In this document: in pieces, positions 1 through 13,773 of the stretch
Position numbering within the stretch: position 1 is the first letter of the stretch
Layout: each line of letters begins with the position of its first letter
NCBI RefSeq assembly: GCF_007097205.2
Contig: NZ_VJYK02000015.1
Coordinates: 1 to 36,649 of the forward strand
DNA: 36,649 nucleotides
From: Streptomyces alkaliterrae
GTDB taxonomy: Bacteria > Actinomycetota > Actinomycetes > Streptomycetales > Streptomycetaceae
Direction of reading: 5' to 3'
Notes under the pieces: model-generated
What the model was told of the DNA's origin: nothing
The model's input: only the letters and a program-made list of their open reading frames with translations
The model's database searches: none
Program-made: the position numbers and the translations under genes

Positions 1-92
1 GCTCCCAGTAGACGACTGGGTTGATAGGCCGGAGATGGAAGACCTGTGAGGGTTGGAGTTGACCGGTACTAATAGGCCGAGGGCTTGACCAT
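1..92 (+). rRNA. rrl: 23S rRNA, 3' end (partial)
   Basis: The window opens inside the last helices of a 23S rRNA gene. The segment around 60-90 (GGTACTAATAGGCCGAGGGC) is the conserved 3'-terminal region of actinobacterial 23S rRNA. The end is placed near base 92 because CTTGACCA at 84-91 is expected to pair with the 5' end of mature 23S rRNA (TGGTCAAG in Streptomyces, from memory). The exact processing site cannot be fixed because the 5' half of that stem lies outside the window. Confidence 0.93.
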
Positions 93-194
93 ATGTGCTC
101 GCGTCCACTGTGTTGGTTCTGAGGCAACAGCTGCCGGAACCCGAACCGTACATGTTTGTGTGTGGTGGGTTTGCCGGGTTGTTTGTTTCATAGT
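93..194 (+). other. 23S-5S internal transcribed spacer
   Basis: About 100 bases separate the 23S end from the 5S start. No tRNA and no plausible reading frame is seen in it. It is richer in T and G than the protein-coding DNA, as expected of an rRNA processing spacer. It should contain the RNase III processing stem of 23S, whose partner strand is outside the window. Confidence 0.8.
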
Positions 195-313
195 GTTTCG
201 GTGGTCATAGCGATGGGGTAACGCCCGGTTACATTCCGAACCCGGAAGCTAAGCCTGTCAGCGCCGATGGTACTGCATGCGGGAGCGTGTGGGAGAGTAG
301 GACGCCGCCGAAC
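195..313 (+). rRNA. rrf: 5S ribosomal RNA
   Basis: A complete 5S rRNA of about 119 nt. It begins GTTTCGGTGG and ends CCGCCGAAC, and the two ends pair as the terminal helix. The conserved internal block CGAACCCGGAAGCTAAGC (about 238-255) and the GGGAGAGTAGG segment near 291-301 are typical of 5S rRNA of high-GC Gram-positives. It is the last gene of the rrn operon and is followed at once by a strong terminator. Confidence 0.97.
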
Positions 314-321
314 AAATATTG

Positions 322-362
322 AGCGTGAACCCCCGGAATTCTTCCGGGGGTTCACGCTTTTC
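322..362 (+). terminator. rrn operon intrinsic terminator
   Basis: A perfect 17-bp stem (322-338 paired with 342-358) closes on a 3-base loop and is followed by a run of T (357-361). It starts 9 bases after the 5S gene and should end rRNA transcription efficiently. The long uninterrupted stem fits the need to stop a very active operon. Confidence 0.95.
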
Positions 363-409
363 TGCGTTCGCGTCACCGGCTGTTCACGTCCGGCTCCGAG
401 GATGCCGTC

Positions 410-1102
410 ATGGCGATGACACAGCTGGCGAAGCTCGACCTGCGGCCCGGTGACGAGGTGGTGCTGCCGTCGTTCGGCGGCGAGGAGGCGGCTGACGCCG
501 TTGCCGCCGCCGGCGGAGTCCCGGTCTTCGCGGACATCGACCCCGCGAGCTTCTGCCTCTCTCCCGCGGCTGCCGAGTCGGCTCTGACCAGCCGTTCGGT
601 GGGCGTCCTCGCGCTGCACCTCTTCGGGCACCCGGCCGACATGGTGTCCCTTGAAGAGTTGTGCCAGCGGCGCTCGGTGCGACTCGTGGAGTCGGAACGG
701 CCGTTGTCGTCGGTGTTTTCGCCCGACGTGGTGCTGCGGCGGCGCAACGCCGAGTACCTCGCCTCACGGTTGCGCGGCGTGTTTCCGCCGTCGGTTCGGC
801 CTGGGGCCGACCACACCTTCGAGCGGTTTGTGGTGCGTGTACCGGGGAACGGGCGCCCCGACCGCGACGCATTCCGGAACGCGCTTCGCTCACGCGGAGT
901 CGACTGCTCTGTTCCGGTGGGGACTCCGGCGCACCGCCTCCCCGCGCACCGGGCTGCCGGTGCGCGTCTCCCGGAGACCGATCGGGCGGCGGCGGAGTGT
1001 CTTGCCCTCTCGCTGCAACCAGCCATGTCCCGGCGCGAGTTGAACCGTGTGGCGTCCGCCTGCAACCGCCTCGGCGGCCTGCTCTGCGAGCCGGCCTGCT
1101 GA
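410..1102 (+). CDS. Shortened DegT/DnrJ/EryC1/StrS aminotransferase-like protein without visible PLP lysine
   Basis: A 230-residue protein whose N-terminal half follows the DegT/DnrJ/EryC1/StrS sugar-aminotransferase fold (LRPGDEVVLPSF, GVPVFADIDP, VLALHLFGHPADM) and whose C-terminal half resembles the family's small domain (GRPDRDAFRNALRSRGVDC, then LPETDRAAAECLALSL). After residue 95 the sequence jumps from the strand that normally ends in the PLP-binding Asp (here LVESERP) to the region past the Schiff-base lysine. The segment carrying the SxxK lysine is absent. Full family members have about 370-400 residues, so both the N terminus (about 40) and the centre (about 80) are missing. Family-like residues (TSGSEDAV) continue upstream of the ATG without an obvious start, back toward the rrn terminator. 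No good ribosome-binding site is seen. It is probably enzymatically dead. I recall similar short proteins in other Streptomyces, which would argue for a retained non-catalytic protein rather than a fresh pseudogene. Confidence 0.72.
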   Translation: MAMTQLAKLDLRPGDEVVLPSFGGEEAADAVAAAGGVPVFADIDPASFCLSPAAAESALTSRSVGVLALHLFGHPADMVSLEELCQRRSVRLVESERPLSSVFSPDVVLRRRNAEYLASRLRGVFPPSVRPGADHTFERFVVRVPGNGRPDRDAFRNALRSRGVDCSVPVGTPAHRLPAHRAAGARLPETDRAAAECLALSLQPAMSRRELNRVASACNRLGGLLCEPAC

Positions 1103-1160
1103 GCCGTCAGGTCAAGCTCGGCCGGGTACTCCGGTGGTCAGAGCGGCCCGTGGGATCGGG

Positions 1161-1166
1161 TATGAT
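1161..1166 (+). promoter_or_regulatory. Candidate -10 box of tRNA-Thr
   Basis: TATGAT lies 16 bases upstream of the mature tRNA 5' end and would start transcription near base 1173. No clear -35 hexamer is found at the usual distance, so the call rests on the -10 match and the position. Confidence 0.45.
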
Positions 1167-1181
1167 CGACCATGTCGACGC

Positions 1182-1254
1182 GCCCCAATAGCTCAGTCGG
1201 CAGAGCGTCTCCATGGTAAGGAGAAGGTCAACGGTTCGATTCCGTTTTGGGGCT
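1182..1254 (+). tRNA. tRNA-Thr (anticodon GGU)
   Basis: A complete 73-nt cloverleaf. The 7-bp acceptor stem GCCCCAA/TTGGGGC pairs perfectly, the D arm is GCTC...GAGC, and the anticodon stem is TCTCC/GGAGA. The loop ATGGTAA places GGT at 34-36, which reads ACC/ACU (Thr). The T arm is AACGG/CCGTT with TTCGATT. The discriminator base is T and CCA is not encoded. It is independent of the rrn operon, lying about 820 bases beyond the rrn terminator. Confidence 0.96.
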
Positions 1255-1264
1255 CTCACACCTG

Positions 1265-1290
1265 AAAGGCCCGCCATGAGGCGGGCCTTT
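1265..1290 (+). terminator. Terminator of tRNA-Thr, probably bidirectional
   Basis: A perfect 11-bp stem AAAGGCCCGCC/GGCGGGCCTTT around the loop ATGA. It follows the tRNA by 10 bases. Because the stem begins with AAA and ends with TTT, it could also stop transcripts of the convergent minus-strand gene ending at 1316. Confidence 0.9.
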
Positions 1291-1315
1291 CGGCGTTCCG
1301 GGAACCCCGCTGCCG

Positions 1316-4093
1316 TCACTCCGGAACGCGCATCGCGAGAATCGCCATGTCGTCCGACGGCGCGTCGGCGGCGAAGCGTTCGACCGCGCGCATGACCCGG
1401 GCGGCGACCGCGCCCGCCGTGAGGCCGGTGCAGCCGCTGAGGCAGTCGGCGAGCCCGTCGTCTCCCAACATACGTGCGCCCTCACGCCGTTCCGTGACGC
1501 CGTCGGTCACACACAGCAGGACGTCGCCGGGGTCGAGGGTGAACGTCTGCTCGTCGAGTTCCAGGTCCTCGATGACACCGAGCAGCGGCTGGGGGTCGGC
1601 GGCCGGCTCGACGGTGCCGTCCTGGCGCAGCCGCAGCGGAAGCGGGTGTCCGGCGCACACGACCTTCAGCACGGCGCCGCCGTCGGGCTGCGGCCACAAC
1701 TCGCCGTAAAGCAGAGTGAGGAAGCGGCTGCGGGCGCCTTCGTCGAGGATCGCGGCGTTGAGGCGTTCGAGGACGGCGGGGCCGCCGAACCCCTCGCGGG
1801 CGAGCAGCCGCAGGGCGTGTCGGGCGAGGCCGGTGACCGCGGCGGCCTCCGGCCCCGTGCCGCACACGTCGCCGATGGCAAAGCCGTAGGCGCCGTCGCG
1901 GATGGGGAAGACGTCGTAGAAGTCGCCGCCCACCTCGTTGCCCTCGCCGGCGGCGCGGTAGATCACCTCGACCTCCACACCCGGAACCTCCGGCAACTCG
2001 GGTGGGAGCAGGCTGCGCTGGAGGGACTGACTGATGGCCGTGCGCTCGGAGTAGAGGCGGGCGTTGTCCAGGGCGAGCGCCGCCCGGCGGGACAGGTCCT
2101 CGGCCAGCTCCAGGATCTCCTGGCGGAAGCGCTCCTCCAGCGGCTTGCCGAGGATGAGCATGCCGATCACGCGGTTGCGCGCGACCAGCGGCAGGACGAC
2201 CGTCTCCCCGCCGACGGTCGAGGCGGTGGCGAGGGTGGTGCCGGGGGAGGAGAGGGAAGGGTCGTCGAGCAGGAGGTTCCGCAGGGAGGTGCGGAGGGCC
2301 GCGGAGTGCGCGGCATCGCCGGGCGCGGTCCAGGCGCGGGCGCCGGGCGCCAGGACCGGGTCCGGCGGGGCGACCTTGCCGAGCAGCGCCTTGAGCCCGT
2401 CGATCTGGTCCTCGTCCTCGTGCAGGACGTAGGAGAGTTCCGGCTCGGAGGTGGGGTCGGCGATGGTGTAGACGGCGCACCAGGTGGCGAGTGTGGGCAC
2501 GGTCATCTGCGCCATGAGCGCCAGCGTCTGGTCCCGGTCGAGGGTGCCGGCGAGCAGGTCGGAGGCCTCGACGAGAAACGACAGGGAGCCGCGCCGCAGC
2601 CGCTCGAGTTCGGTGAGGCGCGCGGATTCGACGGCGAGCGCGATGCGGTCGGCGGCGAACTGGAGGCGCAGCGCCTCCTCGTTGCTGTAGCGGCCGGGGG
2701 TTTCGGCGGCGACGCCGAGCGAGCCGGTGAGGCGGCCCTCGACCTTCAGCGGGACGGTGACGACCGAGCGCATTCCCGTGCCGGACAGCAGCGGCACGGC
2801 GCCGGGCACGGCGGCGACGTCCTCGTGGACCGACGGCATACGGGCACTGCCGTACCGGCCGCTGCCGGCCTCGACGGGGACCCGGGCGAAGCGCTGGCGG
2901 GCGGCGGGCAGCCCGGTGGAGGCGCGGACCTCCAGTTCCGTCTCGTCATCGGTCGCGAGCAGCAGGTAGGCGGCGTCGGCGTCGAGCATGTCGCGGGCGC
3001 GTTCGACGGTGCGCTGGAGCAGGCCGTCCAGGTCCTCGGGGGCGGGGGAGCCGATGAACGCCTCGAACGGGTCGGTCGTGGAGCGGTCGCGGTTCTCCTG
3101 CCCGGTGCCGCCGTCGGACGCGGCGGAGCGCGGCGCGGACTGGAGTACGGCCCGCTCGGATTCCGGGACCAGCAGGCAGACGGTGGACGGCTCGCCCTGG
3201 GCGTCCCGCACCCGCAGGTGGGAGGCATACACCGGCTGGGTGCGCCCGTCGGCGCCGCGGATTCCGTAGGTGCCCTCCCAGCGGGAGAGGGCCAGGGCTT
3301 CGGCGATGCCGGTACCGGTGCCGGGGGTGTGCGGCCAGGCGGCGAGGTCGCTGAGCGGCTTGCCGACGACCTTCTCCGGCGGGTAGCCGAAGAGGGCCGA
3401 GGCGTCGTCGTTCCAGGCGGAGACGGTGCCGAGCCGGTCGATCTGGACGACGGCCACCCGGACGCGGGAGTCCGCCACCGGGAGCCGGTCGTCCGGCAGC
3501 GCCGGTCCGGCGCTGCGGGTGCCGACGGGTCGCTCGGGGAGGTCGAGGCGGAACCAGACGCGTTTGTCGGCCGTGGTGTAGTCGACGCCCCAGTGCGAGG
3601 CGAGCGCGCCGCACAGCAGCAGTCCGCGGCCGCCTTCCCGGTCGGGGTTGCCCATGTGCAGTCCGGGCTCCTGGAGCGGCAGCTCCCGCTCGGGGTGGCG
3701 GTCGGCGACCTCGACCCGTACGCCCTCGCGGTCCCGCAGGCAGATCACCTCGGCGGTGGTGCCCGCGTGCACCACCGCGTTGGTGACGAGTTCGCTGGTC
3801 AGTACGACGGCGTCGTCGACCACCTCCTGGAGGCCCCAGCCGTGCAGGGTGTCGCGGACGAAGGCGCGGGCGGCCGCGACCGATCGTCCGACCGGCTCGA
3901 AGGTGGCGGCGGCCCGGGCCGTGATCACTGGTCTCCCCATACGTCGTGTGCTGTCCCCGTCCGGAGCGGCCTGTTCCGGCAGTACGCGTCCGGCTGTCGT
4001 GCCCGACGGGTCTGACGTGCCCGACGTCCCCGTCGTGCCCGTCGTGCCCCGGGTCCGCGTGGCTCGTCCCCGCTCGGCGCTCTGCTGGTTCAC
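1316..4093 (-). CDS. osaC: OsaC-like multidomain anti-sigma kinase / PP2C phosphatase
   Basis: A 925-residue cytoplasmic regulator. After a low-complexity Thr/Gly leader (residues 15-35) comes an RsbW-like ATPase domain (about 58-186) with N-box ELVTNAVVHA (E101, N105), D131 and GGRGLLLC. It is followed by a PAS domain (about 211-310, SAWNDDASALFGYPPEKVVG), two GAF domains (about 350-495 and 505-680) and a SpoIIE-type PP2C phosphatase (about 695-925) with GGDFYDVF, GDVCGTG, VTDGVTERR and SDDMAIL, the metal-binding aspartates being present. In S. coelicolor OsaC, the protein of this architecture beside osaA, restores SigB to its basal level after osmotic shock through the RsbW-like domain. The GTG start is preferred because GGAGGGG lies 8 bases upstream; the internal ATG at residue 52 has no Shine-Dalgarno. 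It is divergent from osaA. The function is assigned by architecture and synteny. Confidence 0.92.
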   Translation of the reverse strand: MNQQSAERGRATRTRGTTGTTGTSGTSDPSGTTAGRVLPEQAAPDGDSTRRMGRPVITARAAATFEPVGRSVAAARAFVRDTLHGWGLQEVVDDAVVLTSELVTNAVVHAGTTAEVICLRDREGVRVEVADRHPERELPLQEPGLHMGNPDREGGRGLLLCGALASHWGVDYTTADKRVWFRLDLPERPVGTRSAGPALPDDRLPVADSRVRVAVVQIDRLGTVSAWNDDASALFGYPPEKVVGKPLSDLAAWPHTPGTGTGIAEALALSRWEGTYGIRGADGRTQPVYASHLRVRDAQGEPSTVCLLVPESERAVLQSAPRSAASDGGTGQENRDRSTTDPFEAFIGSPAPEDLDGLLQRTVERARDMLDADAAYLLLATDDETELEVRASTGLPAARQRFARVPVEAGSGRYGSARMPSVHEDVAAVPGAVPLLSGTGMRSVVTVPLKVEGRLTGSLGVAAETPGRYSNEEALRLQFAADRIALAVESARLTELERLRRGSLSFLVEASDLLAGTLDRDQTLALMAQMTVPTLATWCAVYTIADPTSEPELSYVLHEDEDQIDGLKALLGKVAPPDPVLAPGARAWTAPGDAAHSAALRTSLRNLLLDDPSLSSPGTTLATASTVGGETVVLPLVARNRVIGMLILGKPLEERFRQEILELAEDLSRRAALALDNARLYSERTAISQSLQRSLLPPELPEVPGVEVEVIYRAAGEGNEVGGDFYDVFPIRDGAYGFAIGDVCGTGPEAAAVTGLARHALRLLAREGFGGPAVLERLNAAILDEGARSRFLTLLYGELWPQPDGGAVLKVVCAGHPLPLRLRQDGTVEPAADPQPLLGVIEDLELDEQTFTLDPGDVLLCVTDGVTERREGARMLGDDGLADCLSGCTGLTAGAVAARVMRAVERFAADAPSDDMAILAMRVPE

Positions 4094-4384
4094 CGCGGCC
4101 GCCCCTCCGTCTGCCCCATGTACTCACTCCGCGTCCGACTTCTGCCCACTCCGGGTGGTGCTTCCCCGGTTTCGGCCCGAGCGGGGCGGAAAGGCAGCCG
4201 TGGGCCAGGTTACTTACGTTCGCGAGCCGATTGGGCGCGGGTGATGATGATTCGCCCGGAGGCGTGTGCCGGCCCTGGTGTGCGATGCTGCCGAACTGTT
4301 ATCGCCAGGTTCTGTCGGAGTGAAACACTGGGAAGGCTCGTGAGAGGAACCGGGCGGGACGGACGACCCTGCGGGAGGGACACG
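4094..4384. other. Intergenic region between divergent osaC and osaA
   Basis: These 291 bases separate the divergent starts of osaC and osaA and must contain both promoters. The osaC Shine-Dalgarno (GGAGGGG on the minus strand) and the osaA Shine-Dalgarno (GGAGGG at about 4374-4379) sit at its two ends. The frame of osaA stays open through this stretch, but its translation (Arg/Cys-rich, no known domain) does not look coding. I found no convincing -35/-10 pair and no clear SigB-type GGGTAC box here. Confidence 0.6.
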
Positions 4385-9850
<5,466 letters not shown>

Positions 9851-10117
9851 TCCCGGACAGGCGCCGGGCGCCGTAAGGTGTCTGACACGCCGTCGGTGAG
9901 GCCGGTCATCGGTCGTCGCCGACGGTGTGTCGGCACGTGGTGTCAGGAACCTTCCGAGGCTGCGGTGCGTTCCCGCTACGTGCACAGTGACATCTCGGTG
10001 ACAGGGTGTGGTGGGCCGCGAGGTGCGGCTACCATGACCGGCACAAGGACGGGCGGCGCAAAGGAGTCGTCCCCAGGGGTGGCGTCCCAGGCGCTGCCGG
10101 GGCGAGGAGGACGGGCC
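9851..10117 (+). other. osaA-osaB intergenic region
   Basis: These 267 bases lie between the osaA stop and the osaB start. The osaB frame is open upstream, but its translation there has no domain character. The region is long enough for a separate osaB promoter. TACCAT at 10030-10035 is a possible -10 hexamer, without a convincing -35. No clear terminator follows osaA. Confidence 0.5.
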
Positions 10118-10774
10118 ATGGTGCAGAAGGCCAAGATCCTCCTGGTCGATGACCGGCCGGAGAATCTGCTGGCGCTGGAGGCCATCCTCTCCGCGCTCGA
10201 TCAGACGCTGGTGCGGGCATCGTCAGGGGAGGAAGCGCTCAAGGCACTTCTCACGGACGATTTCGCGGTGATCCTGCTGGACGTGCAGATGCCGGGCATG
10301 GACGGCTTCGAGACCGCCGCGCACATCAAGCGCCGGGAGCGGACGCGGGACATCCCCATCATCTTCCTCACCGCCATCAACCACGGCCCGCACCACACCT
10401 TCCGCGGCTACGCGGCCGGCGCGGTGGACTACATCTCCAAGCCGTTCGACCCGTGGGTGCTGCGCGCGAAGGTCTCCGTCTTCGTCGACCTGTACATGAA
10501 GAACGTCCAGCTCCGGGAGCAGGCGTCGTTGCTGCGGCTGCAGTTGGACGGCGGCCGGGGCGACGGTGAGGACGGCACCGGCGAGGGGGAGTCCGCCGGG
10601 CTGCTCGCCGAGCTGTCGGCGCGGCTGGCCGCCGTGGAGGAGCAGGCCGAGGCGCTCTCCAAACAGCTCTCCGACAGCGCGGACAGCGGCGCGGTGGCGA
10701 CCGCCGCCCATCTGGAGCGCAAACTGACCGGCCTGCGCAGGGCACTTGACGCGCTGGAGCCGGGCGCCGGCTGA
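10118..10774 (+). CDS. osaB: OsaB-like response regulator (receiver plus coiled coil)
   Basis: A 218-residue response regulator. Residues 5-120 form a receiver domain with the acidic pair D11-D12, phospho-acceptor D55 in LLDVQMPGMDG, the conserved Thr in FLTA and the switch lysine in YISKPFDP. The remaining 100 residues are a charged coiled coil with an acidic Gly-rich hinge (GGRGDGEDGTGEGES); no DNA-binding domain is present. The ATG is chosen because GAGGAGG lies 7 bases upstream; longer starts in the same frame lack a ribosome-binding site. It lies downstream of osaA, whose kinase it probably serves. Without an output domain it must act through protein contacts. OsaB is required for osmoadaptation in S. 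coelicolor. Confidence 0.92.
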   Translation: MVQKAKILLVDDRPENLLALEAILSALDQTLVRASSGEEALKALLTDDFAVILLDVQMPGMDGFETAAHIKRRERTRDIPIIFLTAINHGPHHTFRGYAAGAVDYISKPFDPWVLRAKVSVFVDLYMKNVQLREQASLLRLQLDGGRGDGEDGTGEGESAGLLAELSARLAAVEEQAEALSKQLSDSADSGAVATAAHLERKLTGLRRALDALEPGAG

Positions 10775-10860
10775 CCGGCGGGCCGGCTGACGTGCGGTCA
10801 GCACGCGGCGGCCGGTATCCATCCGTGTCTCTCCAGCCCGACGACGGTAATCTCACCACC

Positions 10861-13500
10861 ATGGCCCCCTCCACGTCCGGCAAGAAGGCACCCGCGAAGA
10901 AGAGCGCGGGCCGGAGCGCGCCGGCGAAGAAGGCCGCCGCCCGCCGCCCTCCGGCCAAGAAGGCGGCACCGCCGCCCCGCAACGGCCTCTACCGCATGCT
11001 GCGGGCGCTCTGGCTCGGCGTCGCGCACGCCGTCGGCGCGGTGTTCCGCGGCATAGGGCGCGGCGCGAAGGGGCTCGACCCGGCCCACCGCAAGGACGGG
11101 GTGGCGCTGCTGCTGCTCGCCGTGGCGCTGGTCGTCGCCGCCGGCACCTGGTCCAACCTCCGCGGCCCGGTGGGCGATCTGGTCACCATGCTGGTGACCG
11201 GTGCCTTCGGACGGCTCGATCTGCTGGTGCCGATACTGCTCACGGTGATGGCCGTGCGGTTCATAAGGCATCCGGAGAAGCAGGAGGCCAACGGCCGCAT
11301 CGTCATCGGCCTGACCACGCTGGTGCTCGGCGTGCTCGGTCTTGTCCACATCGCCTGCGGCGCGCCGGGGCGCGGTGAGGGCCATGACGCGATGCGCGAC
11401 GCGGGCGGGCTGATCGGCTGGGCGGCGTCAAAACCGCTGATCCTCACCGTCAGCGAGGTGCTGGCGGTACCGCTGCTGGTCCTCCTGACGCTCTTCGGCG
11501 TCCTGGTCGTCACCGCCACGCCCGTGGTGGCGATCCCGCAGCGCCTGCGGCAGCTGGGCGTGCGGCTGGGAGTGGTCGCCGACGACGGCCGGACCCGCCC
11601 GGCCGCCGACGAGGAGCCGGACGACACCGAGGAGGCGCCGCCGACCCGTCGGCGGGCCGACTTCCGCAAGCAGGTAGACCCGGTGCACGCGGAGAAGCGC
11701 GCGCTGGACCGCCGCCGCGCCCAGCGCGCCGCCCCGCAGCCCTCGGACGCCGGCCCGGACGACTCCGTGGGCGCCGTCGACCTGGCCGCCGGTGCCGCGG
11801 CCGACCTGGACCTGGACGGCGCGGTCCTGCACGGCGTGCAGCCCTCGCCGCTCATCGCCGAACTCAGCGGCGGTTCCGGGCGTCGCCGCCCCGCCGCGCG
11901 GCCGCCGCAGGAGGACCTACCCGCCGGGAGCCCGGACGAGACCGCGGGCGGCGTTCCCGACCTCACCAAACCGGCGGCGGACCCCGTCGAGGGACTGCCG
12001 TCGCGCGCCGAGCAGCTCCAGCTCAGCGGGGACATCACCTACGCGCTGCCCTCGCTCGACCTGCTGGAGCGGGGCGGCCCCGGCCGCACCCGCAGCCCCG
12101 CGAACGACGCCGTCGTCGACTCGCTGACCACCGTGTTCGCCGAGTTCAAGGTGGACGCGGCGGTCACCGGCTTCACCCGGGGCCCGACCGTCACCCGCTA
12201 CGAGGTCGAGCTGGGGCCCGCGGTCAAGGTCGAGAAGATCACCGCGCTCACGAAGAACATCGCCTACGCGGTCGCTAGCCCGGACGTGCGGATCATCTCG
12301 CCGATCCCGGGGAAGTCGGCGGTGGGCATCGAGATCCCCAACACCGACCGGGAGATGGTCAACTGCGGCGACGTGCTGCGCTCCGCCGACGCCGTCGGGG
12401 ACGAGCACCCCATGCTGGTCGCGCTCGGCAAGGACGTCGAGGGCGGCTACGTCACCGCGAACCTGGCGAAGATGCCGCACATCCTGGTCGCCGGCGCCAC
12501 CGGCTCCGGAAAGTCCTCCTGCATCAACTGCCTGATCACCTCCATCATGATGCGGGCCACCCCCGAGGACGTGCGCATGGTGCTCGTCGACCCCAAGAGG
12601 GTCGAGCTGACCGCCTACGAGGGCATCCCGCACCTGATCACGCCGATCATCACCAACCCCAAGCGGGCCGCGGAAGCCCTCCAGTGGGTGGTGCGGGAGA
12701 TGGACCTGCGCTACGACGACCTGGCCGCGTACGGCTACCGGCACATCGACGACTTCAACGCCGCCGTCCGCTCCGGCAAGGTCACCCCGCCGGCCGGCAG
12801 CGAGCGTGAGCTGGCGCCCTACCCGTACCTGCTGGTCATCGTCGACGAGCTGGCCGACCTGATGATGGTGGCCCCCCGGGACGTGGAGGACGCGATCGTC
12901 CGCATCACCCAGTTGGCCCGCGCGGCCGGCATCCATCTTGTCCTGGCCACCCAGCGGCCCTCGGTGGACGTGGTCACCGGACTGATCAAGGCGAACGTGC
13001 CCTCCCGGCTCGCCTTCGCGACGTCCTCGCTCGCCGACAGCCGGGTGATCCTCGACCAGCCGGGCGCCGAGAAGCTGATCGGCAAGGGCGACGGACTGTT
13101 CCTCCCGATGGGCGCCAACAAACCCGTCCGGATGCAGGGCGCCTTTGTCACCGAGGACGAGATCCGAGGCGTGGTGGCGCACTGCAAGGAGCAGATGGCC
13201 CCCGTCTTCCGGGAGGACGTCACCGTCGGCCAGGGCCGCAAGAAGGAGATCGACGAGGAGATCGGCGACGACCTGGACCTGCTGTGTCAGGCGGCCGAGC
13301 TCGTCGTCACCACCCAGTTCGGCTCCACCTCGATGCTGCAGCGCAAGCTGCGCGTCGGCTTCGCCAAGGCCGGCCGGCTGATGGACCTGATGGAGTCGCG
13401 CGGCGTCGTCGGGCCGAGCGAGGGGTCCAAGGCCCGGGACGTGCTCATCAAGGCCGACGACCTCGACGAGGTGCTGGCGACGATCCGCGGCGAGGCCTAG
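10861..13500 (+). CDS. ftsK: DNA translocase FtsK
   Basis: An 879-residue FtsK/SpoIIIE-type translocase that pumps chromosomal DNA through closing septa, important at sporulation septation in Streptomyces. The N terminus is a Lys/Ala-rich basic tail (residues 1-40). Four predicted membrane helices follow (about 80-235), then a disordered acidic/Arg linker (about 240-390) and the RecA-like motor with Walker A GATGSGKSS (K551) and Walker B LLVIVDELADLMM (D662). The C-terminal winged-helix gamma domain (about 810-879) includes QFGSTSMLQRKLRVGFAKAG. The ATG at 10861 is chosen because the basic tail starts there. It has no Shine-Dalgarno, but TAATCT at 10848-10853 is a possible -10 box that would start RNA at or next to the ATG, so the mRNA may be leaderless. 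An upstream in-frame GTG at 10792 is less likely. Confidence 0.95.
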   Translation: MAPSTSGKKAPAKKSAGRSAPAKKAAARRPPAKKAAPPPRNGLYRMLRALWLGVAHAVGAVFRGIGRGAKGLDPAHRKDGVALLLLAVALVVAAGTWSNLRGPVGDLVTMLVTGAFGRLDLLVPILLTVMAVRFIRHPEKQEANGRIVIGLTTLVLGVLGLVHIACGAPGRGEGHDAMRDAGGLIGWAASKPLILTVSEVLAVPLLVLLTLFGVLVVTATPVVAIPQRLRQLGVRLGVVADDGRTRPAADEEPDDTEEAPPTRRRADFRKQVDPVHAEKRALDRRRAQRAAPQPSDAGPDDSVGAVDLAAGAAADLDLDGAVLHGVQPSPLIAELSGGSGRRRPAARPPQEDLPAGSPDETAGGVPDLTKPAADPVEGLPSRAEQLQLSGDITYALPSLDLLERGGPGRTRSPANDAVVDSLTTVFAEFKVDAAVTGFTRGPTVTRYEVELGPAVKVEKITALTKNIAYAVASPDVRIISPIPGKSAVGIEIPNTDREMVNCGDVLRSADAVGDEHPMLVALGKDVEGGYVTANLAKMPHILVAGATGSGKSSCINCLITSIMMRATPEDVRMVLVDPKRVELTAYEGIPHLITPIITNPKRAAEALQWVVREMDLRYDDLAAYGYRHIDDFNAAVRSGKVTPPAGSERELAPYPYLLVIVDELADLMMVAPRDVEDAIVRITQLARAAGIHLVLATQRPSVDVVTGLIKANVPSRLAFATSSLADSRVILDQPGAEKLIGKGDGLFLPMGANKPVRMQGAFVTEDEIRGVVAHCKEQMAPVFREDVTVGQGRKKEIDEEIGDDLDLLCQAAELVVTTQFGSTSMLQRKLRVGFAKAGRLMDLMESRGVVGPSEGSKARDVLIKADDLDEVLATIRGEA

Positions 13501-13773
13501 GCCCGCCGTTCGGGGACGGGCGGCGAGGCGCGGATTGTGAAGATCTCCGAGTCCGAGTCGTGACGATCCGCGGGGCAACCGTTTCCCGCAGGCATACGTC
13601 ACGTTACTTGGGACAGGTGTAGACGTACCGACCCCGAGGATCCACCAGCCCGCCACCGGGGCGCCGGACAATCCCGATGGCGGACAGACACCCACCGCCC
13701 GCTTGCCCGAATCTCCCCCCGCCCCTCTAGACTGAATCTTCAGCAGGTGGCTACACGCTCGAAAGGCGCTCCC
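13501..13773 (+). other. ftsK to rodZ-like intergenic region
   Basis: These 273 bases carry no gene I can support. An imperfect GC hairpin after the ftsK stop (GCCCG...CGGGC, 13501-13521) lacks a T run and is a weak terminator candidate. The distal part contains the promoter of the next gene. Confidence 0.6.
13703..13733 (+). promoter_or_regulatory. Promoter of the rodZ-like gene
   Basis: TTGCCC (13703-13708) and TAGACT (13728-13733) are separated by 19 bases and resemble a housekeeping HrdB-type promoter. Transcription would start near 13740, about 34 bases before the GTG start at 13774. Confidence 0.55.

Noticed and set aside
188..631. A 147-codon minus-strand frame over the 5S gene
   Set aside because: It lies across the 5S rRNA and its terminator and has no coding signature.
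1..1300. An integrated element at tRNA-Thr
   Set aside because: No integrase, no direct repeat of the tRNA 3' end and no mobile-element gene is seen on either side within the window.
1646..4015. A 789-codon plus-strand frame opposite osaC
   Set aside because: Low-complexity Gly/Ala/Val/Asp composition and complete overlap with a well-supported multidomain gene.
4118..4384. An extended N terminus of OsaA beginning at ATG 4118
   Set aside because: The 89 extra residues are Arg/Cys-rich without domain similarity, no ribosome-binding site precedes the ATG, and GTG 4385 has a good one.
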